Part shown: positions 28,236 through 41,880 of the stretch, piece by piece
Position numbering within the stretch: the stretch's first letter is position 1
How the letters are laid out: each line of letters begins with the position of its first letter
DNA from: Erpobdella octoculata
Taxonomy: Eukaryota > Annelida > Clitellata > Hirudinida > Erpobdellidae
Assembly (NCBI GenBank): GCA_963978895.1
Contig: OZ022242.1
Coordinates: forward strand, 28,876,306 to 28,940,305
Direction: 5' to 3'
Length of the DNA stretch: 64,000 nt
Notes under the pieces: generated by a model
The model's input: only the letters and a program-made list of their open reading frames with translations
What the model was told of the DNA's origin: nothing
The model's database searches: none
Program-made: the position numbers and the translations under genes

Positions 28236-28303
28236 CTGTTAAATTAAAATAAATAATATATTATGGTCGTGTTTAATCAATTTTGTATTAAAATGAAACT
28301 GAC

Positions 28304-28474
28304 CATAACCAGAAGCGTAAGGCGAAATACCATAATAACCATAGTAACTAATTAAAACATAGCGAGCATAAAAACTTCCATCACAGCTCTCCTCCTGCGA
28401 AGTTTGCCATGTACAGTTACGATAAATGATGTCGAATTTTTGTTGAATCTGTGCAAAGTAAATGCCACCATCAC
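28304..28474 (-). CDS. Host exon C: secreted/extracellular segment
   Basis: 171-base exon (57 codons, phase 1 to 1) with acceptor TTTCTAG and donor GTCAGT. It reads [34 protein letters not shown] and [18 protein letters not shown], ending ASGYG. Two cysteines and Tyr/Gly richness fit an extracellular module, but I do not recognise the family. It is 68 bases upstream of exon D on the minus strand. The (AC)n(TA)n tract begins about 10 bases beyond the acceptor and may contribute the polypyrimidine stretch. The phases agree with exon B at 54.7 kb, implying a 26-kb intron. Confidence 0.65.
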
Positions 28475-28483
28475 CTAGAAACA

Positions 28484-28680
<197 letters not shown>

Positions 28681-29127
28681 GGTTGCACCGGACTTGGGTT
28701 TTTCAAATCCGGCCGGGGCCGGTTCTGGCCGGATTCATAATTCAAAATCCGGCCGGAGCCGGTCTTGTCATTTTTTACTATTCATTATTCATCTTTTTGT
28801 TCAATTGCATGTTATCTTTAAAAACCAACGTAGTAACCAACAGACAATATCAGCTTTATTTCAAATAAACAATAAACAAAAAATAGTAAACAGTATCAAT
28901 TTTATTTCAAATGATAAATTAATAAAACAGCAGTGTTCAAATTAAATTAGAAAAGCGTTGCATTTTAGAAATATTAATTTTTCAGCATTTTCCTTATGTA
29001 GCTTCCGAACGTGCTATTCTGTTGCAGCAATCGGAAGATCACACGCGCTTTAATTTAAAAAAAACTCTCCATCCTAGGGAGCTGTAAAAAGCGCATAGTA
29101 GCCCCTCGGAAAAAGCTGGAAGCCTCA

Positions 29128-29808
29128 TCTATATATATAAAAATAAATGTTTGTATGTATGTATGTATGTATGTATGTATATAGGTATTGTATTCATGCA
29201 TTGCTACACCATTCATCCGATCGTAATGAAATTTTCACACAACCTTGAGAGTCAAGGGGAATCAAATATAGAGAAAAAAATTTTGAAATCCGTCACAAAA
29301 TGAGCGGAGCGGAGCGGGTGAGCGAGCGGGAACTATATATATATATGTATGTGCGTTTGTATGTGTGTATGTATGTATGTGTATGTGCATGTATTTTACG
29401 TTTTATAGGCTAACAGAAGTTATGAAAGAATGGAAAAGAGAAAATGAGCGTGAACGGGAACGGGAACGGGAGAGCAACCGTGACCTGGAATGGGAGAGCA
29501 AGCATGACCGGGAATGGGAGAGCAAGCATGACCTGGAACGGGAGAGCAAGCGTGAGCGAGAACGGGAAAGCGACCGGGAACGGAAAAGCGACCGGGAACG
29601 GGAAAGCGACCGGGAACGGGAAAGCGACCGGGAACGCGGAAAGCGACCGGGAACGCGGAAAGCGACCGGGAACGCGGAAAGCGACTGGAATCGGGAGAGG
29701 AAGTGTAAGATGAAGAGGATTCATCTTACGTATTTTCGTGATATTTGTGTATTTTTATTTTATTATGTGTGCATTTTATAATGATTGGATATGTTGAAAC
29801 AATAAGTC

Positions 29809-29840
<32 letters not shown>

Positions 29841-29955
29841 ATGTGTATGTTTATATATATGTATGTATATGTGTGCGTGTGTGTGTGCGCGCGCGTGTGC
29901 GTGTGTGTACGTGTTTGTGTTTATTATATTTTTATTATATATATATATGTATATA

Positions 29956-30014
<59 letters not shown>

Positions 30015-30551
30015 CTTTTTCCGGTTAGTTAATGGTACAATTGGAAATATTATTTTGTGTATGTAATTTTTAGCAATTTTACAGTGTGTTGTGTTGAAGT
30101 GTTCGAGAGAGAATAAATGTTTGTAAAAGACGTTCTGCAAAGACAATTTGAATTATCAAGAGATTAGTAAGAATAACAGAAGATTCTGTAAAGTGAGATA
30201 ATTTGTGAAACCTGCAACCTTTAGTAAATATCCGATAGAAGCAGTAATAACCAGGAATAGAATTCGGGAAATCTTGTCCTATAAATAACTTCAAATTACA
30301 ACGTTACGAATCGCTACAGAGCCAACTCGTTCAACGTTTACAGGAAGCTTGGAAGGAAACGCGAGCAAGAGAGAAAATCGATAACAAAACTTCTGAGCGG
30401 GAAAGCGATCGGGAGCTGGAAAATGACCGAGAGCGGAAAAGCGACCGGGAACGCGACGAAAACGGGAAAATGGAGAAGGAAACGGGAGCGAGAGAGACAA
30501 ACATTAGAAAACCCTCTAAAAACCCCGGGCAACGCCGGGTAACCCCGCTAG
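29128..30551 (+). mobile_element. Complete non-autonomous Helitron (1.42 kb), nested
   Basis: 5' end A|TCTATATATATAAAAATAAATG with a (GTAT)n run, then TGCATTGCTACACCATTC and ACAAAATGAGCGGAGCGG. An 18-base minisatellite fills 29440-29700. The 3' terminus is CCCCGGGCAACGCCGGG, TAACCCCG, CTAG|T. Ends and A^T placement match Helitron rules. A perfect 10-bp hairpin (GTAAGATGAA/TTCATCTTAC) lies at 29704-29728, and (GT)/(TA) microsatellites at 29810-30015. It sits inside the hAT-like element. Confidence 0.85.
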
Positions 30552-30621
30552 TATTTTATAATTATTTACAACAAGAAAGGTTCAACAGTCTCCATTAGGA
30601 ACATTAAATGTAACCCTTCGA

Positions 30622-30663
30622 CATGGAAGTCTAGATATAACATGCTATATCTAGATTTCCATG
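30622..30663. repeat. 18-bp imperfect palindrome
   Basis: CATGGAAGTCTAGATATA and TATATCTAGATTTCCATG pair with one mismatch (G-T in RNA) around ACATGC. It lies just after the Helitron end inside the hAT-like element. Confidence 0.85.
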
Positions 30664-31237
30664 CCCTTCGAGAACAATGTGAATCAGGTGTGTCCACGTC
30701 TACTAGATCAATAGCGGCTTCAAACACTCTAGGGAGACTTCTGGTCCACGAATGTGGGCGTGGATTCAAAATCCCACTTTTGACACCATTGATAATTTTC
30801 TATAGTCAAATAACTTACAGGAATTAAAGGTTATCCCGCCTTATTGGTATACATGAGATAAACTGCACATGATTGACAGTCACGTGCATCCAATGAGTCA
30901 CAAGCAATAGATTAGTATTCAAGACTAGTAATCAACGTTGATAAAATTTATTTAACGAGTGCCAAGTAACAAGGCAAGAATAAACCAGCACAACCCATAA
31001 CCAATCGGAAGATCACACTCGATTTAAACAAAAGAACTCTCCATGGAAGGTTGTGTACAAAGCGACATATGCTTTTACGGGAAGATTGCTGAGTTGTAAG
31101 ATAGAAAGCAAACTGAAATTATGAAGGACGTTCAATATACTTTAAAAACATTGATAATAGAACAATTATTAAACAGACTATGATTAGTTATTCCAAAAAA
31201 ACATAAGGAATGAGATTACAATATAATAAATTCCTAC

Positions 31238-31361
<124 letters not shown>

Positions 31362-31633
31362 AAGTATATCTGTCCTGCCCATGAATTTCCACTAGATGAA
31401 ATAAGCTATAGCAGGAGCGCTCAAACGGTTCGATTAACAAATATAAACATAGAACAATAAGCGCTAAAGCTGGCAGTTTTGAAATACTTTTGAGTAAAAA
31501 GTTTTCACTAAAATAAATAAATAAATACGTTAAATCCGGATCCAAATCCGGCTATCAAATCCGGCCGGAGCCGGATCTGACCGGATTCGGAAAAATGGCC
31601 GGTTTTCGGCCGGGGCCGGTTTTCGGTGCAACC

Positions 31634-31636
<3 letters not shown>

Positions 31637-31703
<67 letters not shown>
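31637..31703. repeat. (TA)n microsatellite
   Basis: 67 bases of TA shared as boundary by the hAT right end and the PLE pLTR end. Confidence 0.99.
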
Positions 31704-31706
<3 letters not shown>

Positions 31707-31854
31707 TTCTATACATGCTCGAAGAAAAACAGCTCTAAACTTAAAAGAAACAACTTTTTTCATAACACGTTCCACTTTTCTAAACTGTGGAACAAGACGA
31801 GCCTCAAACAAACTATTGAAATTCATAGTTAGAAATTATTTTTATTACATAAAA

Positions 31855-31895
31855 TGCCGACGCGTTTCGGAGAGAAACTCTCCATTTTCAAGGCA
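31855..31895 (-). ncRNA. Degenerate hammerhead-like motif
   Basis: Mirror copy of 33355-33395. Stem I TGCC/GGCA, stem II GGAGAG/CTCTCC, GAAA and the C-G stem III are intact, but the core reads TTGAAAA in place of CTGANGA, so cleavage is doubtful. Confidence 0.6.
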
Positions 31896-32105
31896 AATGA
31901 AACGTAAACACAACGGAAAACCAAAAGCACAGAAAGAAACGAAAATGTTGCTCAAATATTCGAAAAGCAAAAGAAGAAAAATAAATAATACAAATAAAAT
32001 AGAAAGAAAAAATAAATTTATATATAATAATAAATAAATAAAATAAAATAAATAACAAGTAAAACGAAACAATCATAAGGGGGGGGGAAATAAGCAAGAT
32101 ACGAT

Positions 32106-32790
32106 CTACTTCTTTCGCCTTCGTTGTGTGATATTTACGTTGTCTATCACATGTTGGAACATATCATGAGTAGAATCAACATCCAACGATTCTGGTGCAT
32201 CAGTACCGATACATTCTTCAGCAGCCATTGAAACCGCAACTACATCCGTCGTCTCCAACGTGTGAGATCTGTCAGCCTCTCCCTGAAGCAATTGCTCATC
32301 GTTTTCATCGGGAAGCAGATCAAGACGGGAACAGTCGAGACAACACGTAGCTGAGCCATCAGTCACAAGCTCAGAATCAATGACAGGAGGGGCTGACGGG
32401 GCAGCAACAAAACTAATTGAGGAATCAAATAGTTTTAAAGTGGAAGGAAATGTATCAAACTGTTTATTAATAGAAGGGGCAAGTTTTTTAATAAACAGAG
32501 CCTCACGAATCTTCAGGCGTGTAAAGTTATTTTCTCTAAATATTATTGTAGTGTTTTCATCAAGAAGTTTTCGTGTTGGTTTACAATGGTGTGAAGTGTT
32601 AAAATGTTGCTTTATTGCACCGTTCTGAATGTGCATAGTGAGCCGTCGGGCAAGACTTGTGCGGGTGTGACCTATATATGTCTCCACCGTACTATGTAGA
32701 AGCGGGCATTGAAATAGGTACACGAGATGAGTCTGCTGTAGGGCGTTTGGGTGGTAAGAAAGGTTATTTCTGATGACTAAATTAGAGGTC
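32106..32790 (-). CDS. PLE C-terminus: GIY-YIG endonuclease
   Basis: The frame reads KCIKTSNLVIRNNLSY, THLVYLFQCP, TVETYIGHTRTSLARRL, HIQNGAIKQHF and LKIREALFIKKLAPSIN. VYLF...TYIG is the GIY-YIG pair, Arg in LARRL and Glu in REAL fit the catalytic Arg and Glu, and NGAIKQH resembles the PLE version. A long acidic tail follows (LLPDENDEQLLQGEAD, DAPESLDVDSTHD) ending in RRRKK. PLEs use this domain to nick the target for reverse transcription. The frame is open but its RT partner is missing. The tail is duplicated in the inverted copy. Confidence 0.85.
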
Positions 32791-32792
32791 TT

Positions 32793-34417
<1,625 letters not shown>

Positions 34418-35570
34418 TCTTGGCGCCGTGGATCGAAAACTATCTAAAAGGAAGAACCTTTAAAGTCAAACTAAACGATGATACTTCAATGCTACTGCCG
34501 GTTTCCAGCGGGGTTCCTCAGGGAAGTGTTTTGGGGCCTTTACTGTTTATTGTCTATATTAATGATATACAGATGGCATGTGAAGACTTTTTTCTATTCG
34601 CTGATGACGCAAAGCTTTACCGGGTTATTGAAGGCACTGACGATGTTTCCAAACTGCAAGCAGACATTAACAAAGCAATGAAATGGTTTTGTAGATGGAG
34701 AATGAGTGTTAACTTAAATAAATGTTGTCTATTGAGATTGGGGAGAAAAAAACAAGAGGTAGCCTACAAACTGTTGGATATAGCAGGGGTGAGCCATGAA
34801 ATACCTATAACAAATAGTGTCTCAGATCTTGGCGTTGTAATCGATGCGGGACTGCAGTTCAAGGAGCACATTGAAAAAAGAGCAAATAAAGCCAACAGCT
34901 TGCTGGGAGTAATTGCAAGAAATTTCAAATATTCATCCGAGAGGGCATTTGTGTGCCTTTATAAATCTCTGGTTAGATCTCAGTTGGAATATGCGACCCC
35001 GGTCTGGAATCCATATAGGCAGGGCTTAATAAAAGCAATAGAGAAAGTCCAAAGAAGGGCAACAGGACTGGTCCTGGCATGTAAAAGTCTGAGCTACGTA
35101 GAAAGACTAAAGAAACTAAAACTGCATTCGTTGGTGTATAGAAGGAGACGGGCAGACCTAATCTTACTCTATGATATGATGTCTGGTCGATTGCGGGAGG
35201 AGCATTGCCCTGCTGTGAAACTCTGTAGAGAAGTAAGAACGAGGGGACATGACTTCAAGTTGACCACTACGTTATCACATAAAGACTGCAGAAAGTTCTT
35301 CTTCAGTAATAGAGTCGTGGCTGACTGAAACAGTCTGCCGGGAGAAGTTGTAGAAGCGACAAACATTTCTATGTTTAAATCTATGATAGATAATTATTAT
35401 GGCGATTTGGTTTTTAACTGCTGATGTTTTCAGTTTTGCTCAGAACTTAGAATAGGTAGAATTTGGACTGTTTCTGTTTGTTTGTATTGTCTTTAACAAA
35501 TGTATTTCATTTTTCGGCGAAGGGCATGCCCGTGCTGAGTCTTAAATAAAAAAAATTAATTAAAATAAAA
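34418..35570 (+). pseudogene. LINE RT C-terminal half (CR1-like)
   Basis: From ILAPWIENYLKGRTFKV: SSGVPQGSVLGPLLFIVYI, FFLFADDAKLYR (catalytic), RMSVNLNKCCLLRLG, VSDLGVVIDAGLQFKEHI, YKSLVRSQLEYATPVWNPY, IEKVQRRATGLV and HSLVYRRRRADLILLY. A TGA at 35326-35328 replaces a Trp, after which the usual ending continues (NSLPGEVVEATNISMFK) to TGA at 35422. A 3' UTR and A-rich tail reach about 35570. 5' truncated inside the hAT transposase, giving a fused but meaningless frame across the junction. Confidence 0.88.
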
Positions 35571-35700
35571 ATACTTCGTATTATGAATTACAATAGTTTG
35601 TCTGAGGCATTATGAGAAAAGTTGTCTCATTTAGGTTTAAAGCAGTTTTTCTTCGAGCCTGTTTGAAAGAGAATTTATTGCCAAAAGTTGCTGTAAATAT
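35571..35700 (+). pseudogene. Penelope-like N-terminal remnant
   Basis: NYNSLSEAL, a small deletion, then FKAVFLRACLKENLLPKVA and AVNIG: a diverged copy of the PLE end at 33424-33570. Here it is followed by the pogo-like element in place of (TA)n. Confidence 0.7.
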
Positions 35701-36860
35701 AGGGGAGACCGGGGTTTGTTGTAGCGGGGTAAGTAGTAACAGCTTAATAACTCAGCCGGTTTCCAATATTTTGATTCTATTTTGAACTCAAGTGCTCTTT
35801 AAAATAGAGCCTACGACGTAAGCCCGTTAATAACGCGCGGGAGGGCTCCATGACCCGGTGTCAGCAGGAGTACTCTTTTTTGCCAAAAAACCTAAAAAAA
35901 ACTAGTCCGTAAAAATTTGATTCCAAGATCATATGGTCACTAATTGAAAAATGTTTGTATTATTTTCTATTATGCATTTATTAAGCTACCAAATGATAGT
36001 ACTTTCACATAACCAAAGCCAATCATTTTTTTCTAGAAATAAAAATTTTAATAATTTCGGTCTGGGCTAAATGTAACAAAATTTGGGGTAAGTTGTAACT
36101 AGTTACAACTTGCCCCAAGCCTGCACTTTAATGGGTTTTTTGCATTCGCTATTACTTTTACCATTTAAGAAATTTCTGCAATAGTCAGGAACAGTTTGCC
36201 ACTAGCTCTGAATCCGAGCAACATTATAAGCGGTTTCAGAACAACTAGACTTTGGCTGTTGAATAGAAACATCTGTCAAAATTCTGATTGTCCAAACCCT
36301 TCAGGTATCCAAAATATATCTACCGGATTTTCACCTCCAAAGATCAGACCTATACCTAAAGCACCACGAAGAAAAAAAGGTCTGTACGTAAGCGAAAGTC
36401 CGGTGTTTTGACTGACACCCCAGAGAAGGAAACTCTGGAAAAAGAATTTGAAGAGAAAATGATAAAAAAAACAGAAACAAGAAGCTAAAGCATAAAACAA
36501 AGAAACGGAAAAGGGTGAAGGTAAAACAAAGTCGAATAGACCTGAAAAGACAAAGATTGATAAAATGAAGAAAAAGGTTTTCATTGAAAACTCAGATTCT
36601 GAATATTAAAAAAAATTCTTTGATGATTGAGTTTATTAATAAGTTTAATTAACCTAAGTAAATTCTCTGCGACTAATAAAATAATTATTGCTGCTGACGA
36701 AAACAGTAAGTATTTACCTCATTAGTTCGTAAAAAAATTTTTTTTTATTATTTGTAATAAAACCTATTGTTTTATAAGACGTTACTACTTGCCCCAAATA
36801 GGTTACAACTTGCTCAAAAACGGGGTAAGTTGTAACAAGCGACTTTCTCCGCAAAAAGCA
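35701..36860 (+). pseudogene. pogo-like DNA transposon relic
   Basis: Both ends and the middle carry GGGGTAAGTTGTAAC words (about 35730, 36090-36116, 36780-36840), as in pogo/Tigger-type elements whose ends read GGGGCAAGTTGTAAC. The only coding trace is the acidic/basic tail of a pogo-type transposase: FSPPKIRPIPKAPRRKK, then in the next frame VLTDTPEKETLEKEFEEK to a stop at 36458. The DDE core and CENP-B-type DNA-binding region are missing. The boundaries are approximate. Confidence 0.6.
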
Positions 36861-37039
36861 CTATAAATACAAATTAATTATAGATTCAAGAAAAATAGTG
36901 TGAGAATATATTATCAATTAGATGATTTCTCATTTAAAAACTTTTTTGAATTAAACTACTCAACAGTTCAGTCACTCCAGCAAAAATTTGATTTGATTTG
37001 ATAATATTACACATATATTCTCTTTTTATTCTACCTGTT

Positions 37040-37726
<687 letters not shown>

Positions 37727-37812
<86 letters not shown>
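37727..37812. repeat. (TA)n microsatellite
   Basis: About 85 bases of TA. Confidence 0.99.
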
Positions 37813-37817
<5 letters not shown>

Positions 37818-38060
37818 GAATGTTTGTATGTATGTATGTATGTCTGTATGTATGTATGTATGTATGTATGTATGTATATATGTATGTATATATGTATGTA
37901 TATATGTATGTTATTTATGCATTGCTACACCATTCATCCGATCGTAATGAAATTTTCACACAACCTTGAGAGTCAAGGGGAATCAAATATAGAGAAAAAA
38001 AATTTGAAATCCGTCACAAAATTAGCGGAGCCAGCAAGTGAGCGAGCGGGAACTATATAT
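37813..38060 (+). mobile_element. Helitron 5' fragment
   Basis: ATAAATGAATGTTTG and a (GTAT)n run, then TGCATTGCTACACCATTC, GATCGTAATGAAATTTTC and AAAATTAGCGGAGCC, collinear with 29135-29335. It ends at a short TA run where a reversed 3' end begins. Confidence 0.8.
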
Positions 38061-38065
38061 ATATA

Positions 38066-38747
38066 CTAGCGGGGTTACCCGGCGTTGCTCGCGGGTTTTT
38101 AGAGTTTTTTATCGTTTTTCTCTAGCTCCCGTTTAATTTCCCGTTTTCTCTCCCGCTCCCGGTCGCTTTCCGTTCCCGCTTGCTCTCCCACTCCCGGTCA
38201 CTTTCCCGATTCCGGTCGCTTTCCCGCCCATCTATCTCTTAATAATTTGTAATAACGCGCAATCGGTCACATTATGCAAGACTGGGAAGCAAGTCATGGA
38301 CTTCTTAATATTAAGAAGACCATTAGCAAGTAATGCCTGTTACGCGATTATAAACACTGCTTCGAAAACTTATCCAATGATCATGTATAGGCACTTTTGG
38401 CCCCCTGAGCCGGAGGATCGGAGAAGGAGTCCAAACCTTCTTAACTTTTTCCCCTTCTTAACTTTCCATGCCAAAAGTTCCTATGTACGACCATCGAAGG
38501 TAATTGCGTAATAAAATTCAAATTATGTTTACGTAACAACGTTTGAAGGCTTAGCAAATCTATTTTACGTTTTATGGGCTAAAATAAGTTATGAAAGAGT
38601 GGAAAAAAATGAGCGCGAGCGGGAACGGAAACGGGAGAGCAAGCGGGAGCGGAAACGGGAGAGCAAGCGGGGAAGAAAACGGGAGCAAAAGAGAAAAATG
38701 ATAAAAAATTTCTGAAAACCCAAAGCAACGCCTGGTAACCCCGCTAG
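38066..38747. mobile_element. Helitron pieces bounded by two opposed 3' ends
   Basis: A minus-oriented 3' terminus starts at 38066 (CTAGCGGGGTTACCCGGCG) and a plus-oriented one ends at 38747 (AAAGCAACGCCTGGTAACC, CCGCTAG). Both have minisatellite-like GGGAGCGGGAAC sequence inside. The middle (38230-38560) is unrelated and no 5' end lies between them. This could be two truncated copies or one element with 3' ends on both sides. Confidence 0.7.
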
Positions 38748-38768
38748 TATATATATATATATTTTGGT

Positions 38769-39153
38769 GATGGTCGGTGGCTCAGTTGGTAAGAGCGCTT
38801 GCATTTAGGCGAGGCGGTGTTGCCGTAGACACGTGGGTTCGATTCCTAGTAGAGTCGTATAAATATTTGCGTTATTTGTGGTGACAGTTAGTCATCCTAC
38901 TTATAGGCTCTCAAAACATTCCAACGCAATGTTTCACTTCATAAATTATCTATCTGGCAGCAGACAAGCTGTCGAGCCGAAGTAAGGAGTTATGAGCCTA
39001 TCATAGTCGTAGTCTAATGTTAAGTAGCTCCGAAAGACTGAGACTTCTAGCCATCATTTTTTGGTGATGGTCGGTGGCTCAGTTGGTAAGAGCGCTTGCA
39101 TTTAGGCGAGGCGGTGTTGCGTTAGACACGTGGGTTCGATTCCTAGTAGAGTC

Positions 39154-39155
<2 letters not shown>
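38769..39155 (+). mobile_element. SINE-A tandem (1.3 units, 297-bp period)
   Basis: The unit start GATGGTCGGTGGCTCAG recurs at 38769 and 39066. tRNA-like head: A box 38778-38789 and B box 38836-38846, class II-type variable arm. Tail hairpin at 38915-38933, distal tail to 39050, junction hairpin CCATCA/TGATGG at 39051-39070 with loop TTTTTTGG. The second unit stops just after the tRNA-like part at a (TA)n. Confidence 0.88.
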
Positions 39156-39156
<1 letters not shown>

Positions 39157-39210
<54 letters not shown>

Positions 39211-39270
39211 GGAAACATAGCGTTGATATGGGCTCGTAAAAACATATCAACGCTATGTTTCCTTATAATA
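39157..39270. repeat. (TA)n and palindrome of SINE-B tails
   Basis: (TA)n at 39157-39205, followed by TATAAGGAAACATAGCGTTG and its reverse complement around GGGCTCG (39205-39270). These are two head-on copies of the last 30-odd bases of SINE-B. Confidence 0.85.
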
Positions 39271-39420
39271 TATATCATAAAACATATATCTTCGATAGCT
39301 ATTAAATTAGCTAGTGACGGAATGTTAGCCGTCCAACTTATATATACTATCGAGCATTGATTCGTACCCATTCATAGTCGAGTGTTGTGTTCAACATACC
39401 CCAACAAAAGCGCTTAACAA

Positions 39421-39800
<380 letters not shown>

Positions 39801-39829
39801 ATATATATATATATATATATACATACATA

Positions 39830-40510
39830 CAATCTGCGAACAACGACTTTGTTTCTTGAATAAAATTCTTTATTGATTTTCATAACGGGCTTGCAGCACA
39901 GTTTTGGCTCGAAAGCCATCATCAGAGCCCTTGAATAGAAAATAATGCGAATATTCAAAAACGAACGAAATGAAATTCGAATAATGGTAGAACGTGTTTA
40001 CTTAAAACCAGACGATTACGCGATGAATGTAATGAGAACGGATATAGTTGTGATAAAACCAAGCGGACATAAAATGGTGTGAAGTAAAATTAAACCGAGG
40101 TATATGGTGTATAAAAAAGACGGGAATACTATTGTAAACAGAAAACGTGAAGTGGAATGAAACTGCGTTATATATTGTTGGATGTTTGATATAGAATGAA
40201 AAACGGTTTTAGAAGATAGGTAAACTTACTAGAAATCGACTTCTAAAACCACGAAGCAACCAGCGAAACGGTAAACAAATAGCATGCCGAGAAGTAGATG
40301 TTTACGTTGTGACCGGCGAAGCGATAGCTGACACGAAAGATAAAATATAAAATCGGAATGAAAGGATCACGAGAAGAGTAATAGGTTACGACTGAAATGA
40401 AATAAAAGTATAAAAGTATAGAACTGAATGAAATGCGGCTAATCACTTTCGTCGTCGGGCGGAACCGCTCGATTAACTTCGATTAACGAGAACATCACTG
40501 TTCGACGAAA
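39830..40510 (-). mobile_element. Penelope-like pLTR fragment, minus
   Basis: On the minus strand a UTR-like region precedes the hammerhead-like motif (39930-39887), followed by [17 protein letters not shown] and YIYIY into a TA run at about 39825. The arrangement equals the other PLE ends, with a shorter distance to the TA. Bases 40440-40500 contain inverted GTTCGACGAA/TTTCGTCG words of unknown role. Confidence 0.6.
39887..39930 (-). ncRNA. Degenerate hammerhead motif
   Basis: Stem I GGGCT/AGCCC, intact core CTGATGA plus the extra T, stem II GGCT/AGCC around TTCG, but AAAA where GAAA is required and a stem III that does not form the usual A-T, C-G pairs. Probably inactive. Confidence 0.65.
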
Positions 40511-40677
40511 GCGGAGATATTCTTGATTTTATTTATTTAAATATCTTATGTAATTTCGACTTAATTTAATCATTTATTATCATAATACTTGCTTTTATTA
40601 TTATTATTACTGCTACTATTATTTTATCCTTTAATTAAACGTTTTTAATTATACTTATTTTATCCTCATAACTCCAG

Positions 40678-40765
<88 letters not shown>
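40511..40765. repeat. AT-rich flank and (TA)n
   Basis: TTTA/TTATT-rich sequence with no gene, then (TA)n at 40684-40765. Confidence 0.9.
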
Positions 40766-40769
<4 letters not shown>

Positions 40770-41199
40770 TCTTATCGGTGAAAAACTAACACCTGTATCG
40801 ACGGAAAACTAACACCAACAATTCTTATGTTAAATTTAATTTATATTTGCTTCTTTGATTTTAGCCTCAATTAATACCTTCCCTCGCATTTTATTTTGGT
40901 CATATTTTATTTTATCTACGTACTTCCACATTCCATTATTTGTTTTTAATCGTCTTTGTTTATGTTCGGTTCCTGTACCGCCCGGCCTTTTGCTTTTTCT
41001 GAAGATGGCTGAAAAAATAGCCGAAACTTGCAAGTTAAAAAGTAATAAAGATTTGTATAATCGGGCGTTCTTTGAACAACTTCGTGGGCGAGTTAAATTA
41101 CGCGAACTATTTCATATAATAGAAAAAGTTTGCAACAAAACTTGGTCAATAAAATTTAACCGAGCCTGTATCGACGAAAAATTAACACCTAATTATTTG

Positions 41200-41203
<4 letters not shown>
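40766..41203 (+). mobile_element. Penelope-like pLTR fragment with hammerhead
   Basis: 40781-40830 holds two partial repeats of the element's end (CGACGGAAAACTAACACC). The main copy has the hammerhead at 40992-41043, then the frame NRAFFEQLRGRVKLREL, FHIIEKVCNKTWSIKFN, RACIDEKLTPNYLNNI into (TA)n at 41204. A methionine inside the hammerhead (ATGGCTGAAAAA) opens the frame, so the ribozyme and coding start overlap. Confidence 0.8.
40992..41043 (+). ncRNA. Hammerhead ribozyme, PLE type
   Basis: Stem I GCTTTTT/AAAAAGT (7 bp with one G-T), core CTGAAGA plus the extra T, stem II GGCT/AGCC with an 8-base loop, GAAA, stem III A-T, C-G, T-A, T-A around GC, cleavage-site T. The core is complete. It has the longest stems I and III of the series, so it is the best candidate for single-molecule activity. 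Confidence 0.88.

Positions 41204-41880
<677 letters not shown>

Larger units (their letters stand above)
31704..32790 (-). mobile_element. Penelope-like element 3' region with pLTR
   Basis: On the minus strand the order is GIY-YIG endonuclease (32790-32106), 3' UTR, hammerhead-like motif (31895-31855), the leader-proximal frame [39 protein letters not shown], then (TA)n. That is the expected 3' terminus of a PLE, where a pLTR repeats the element's own start. The RT is absent, so the copy is 5' truncated near 32790, where an inverted second copy begins. Confidence 0.85.
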
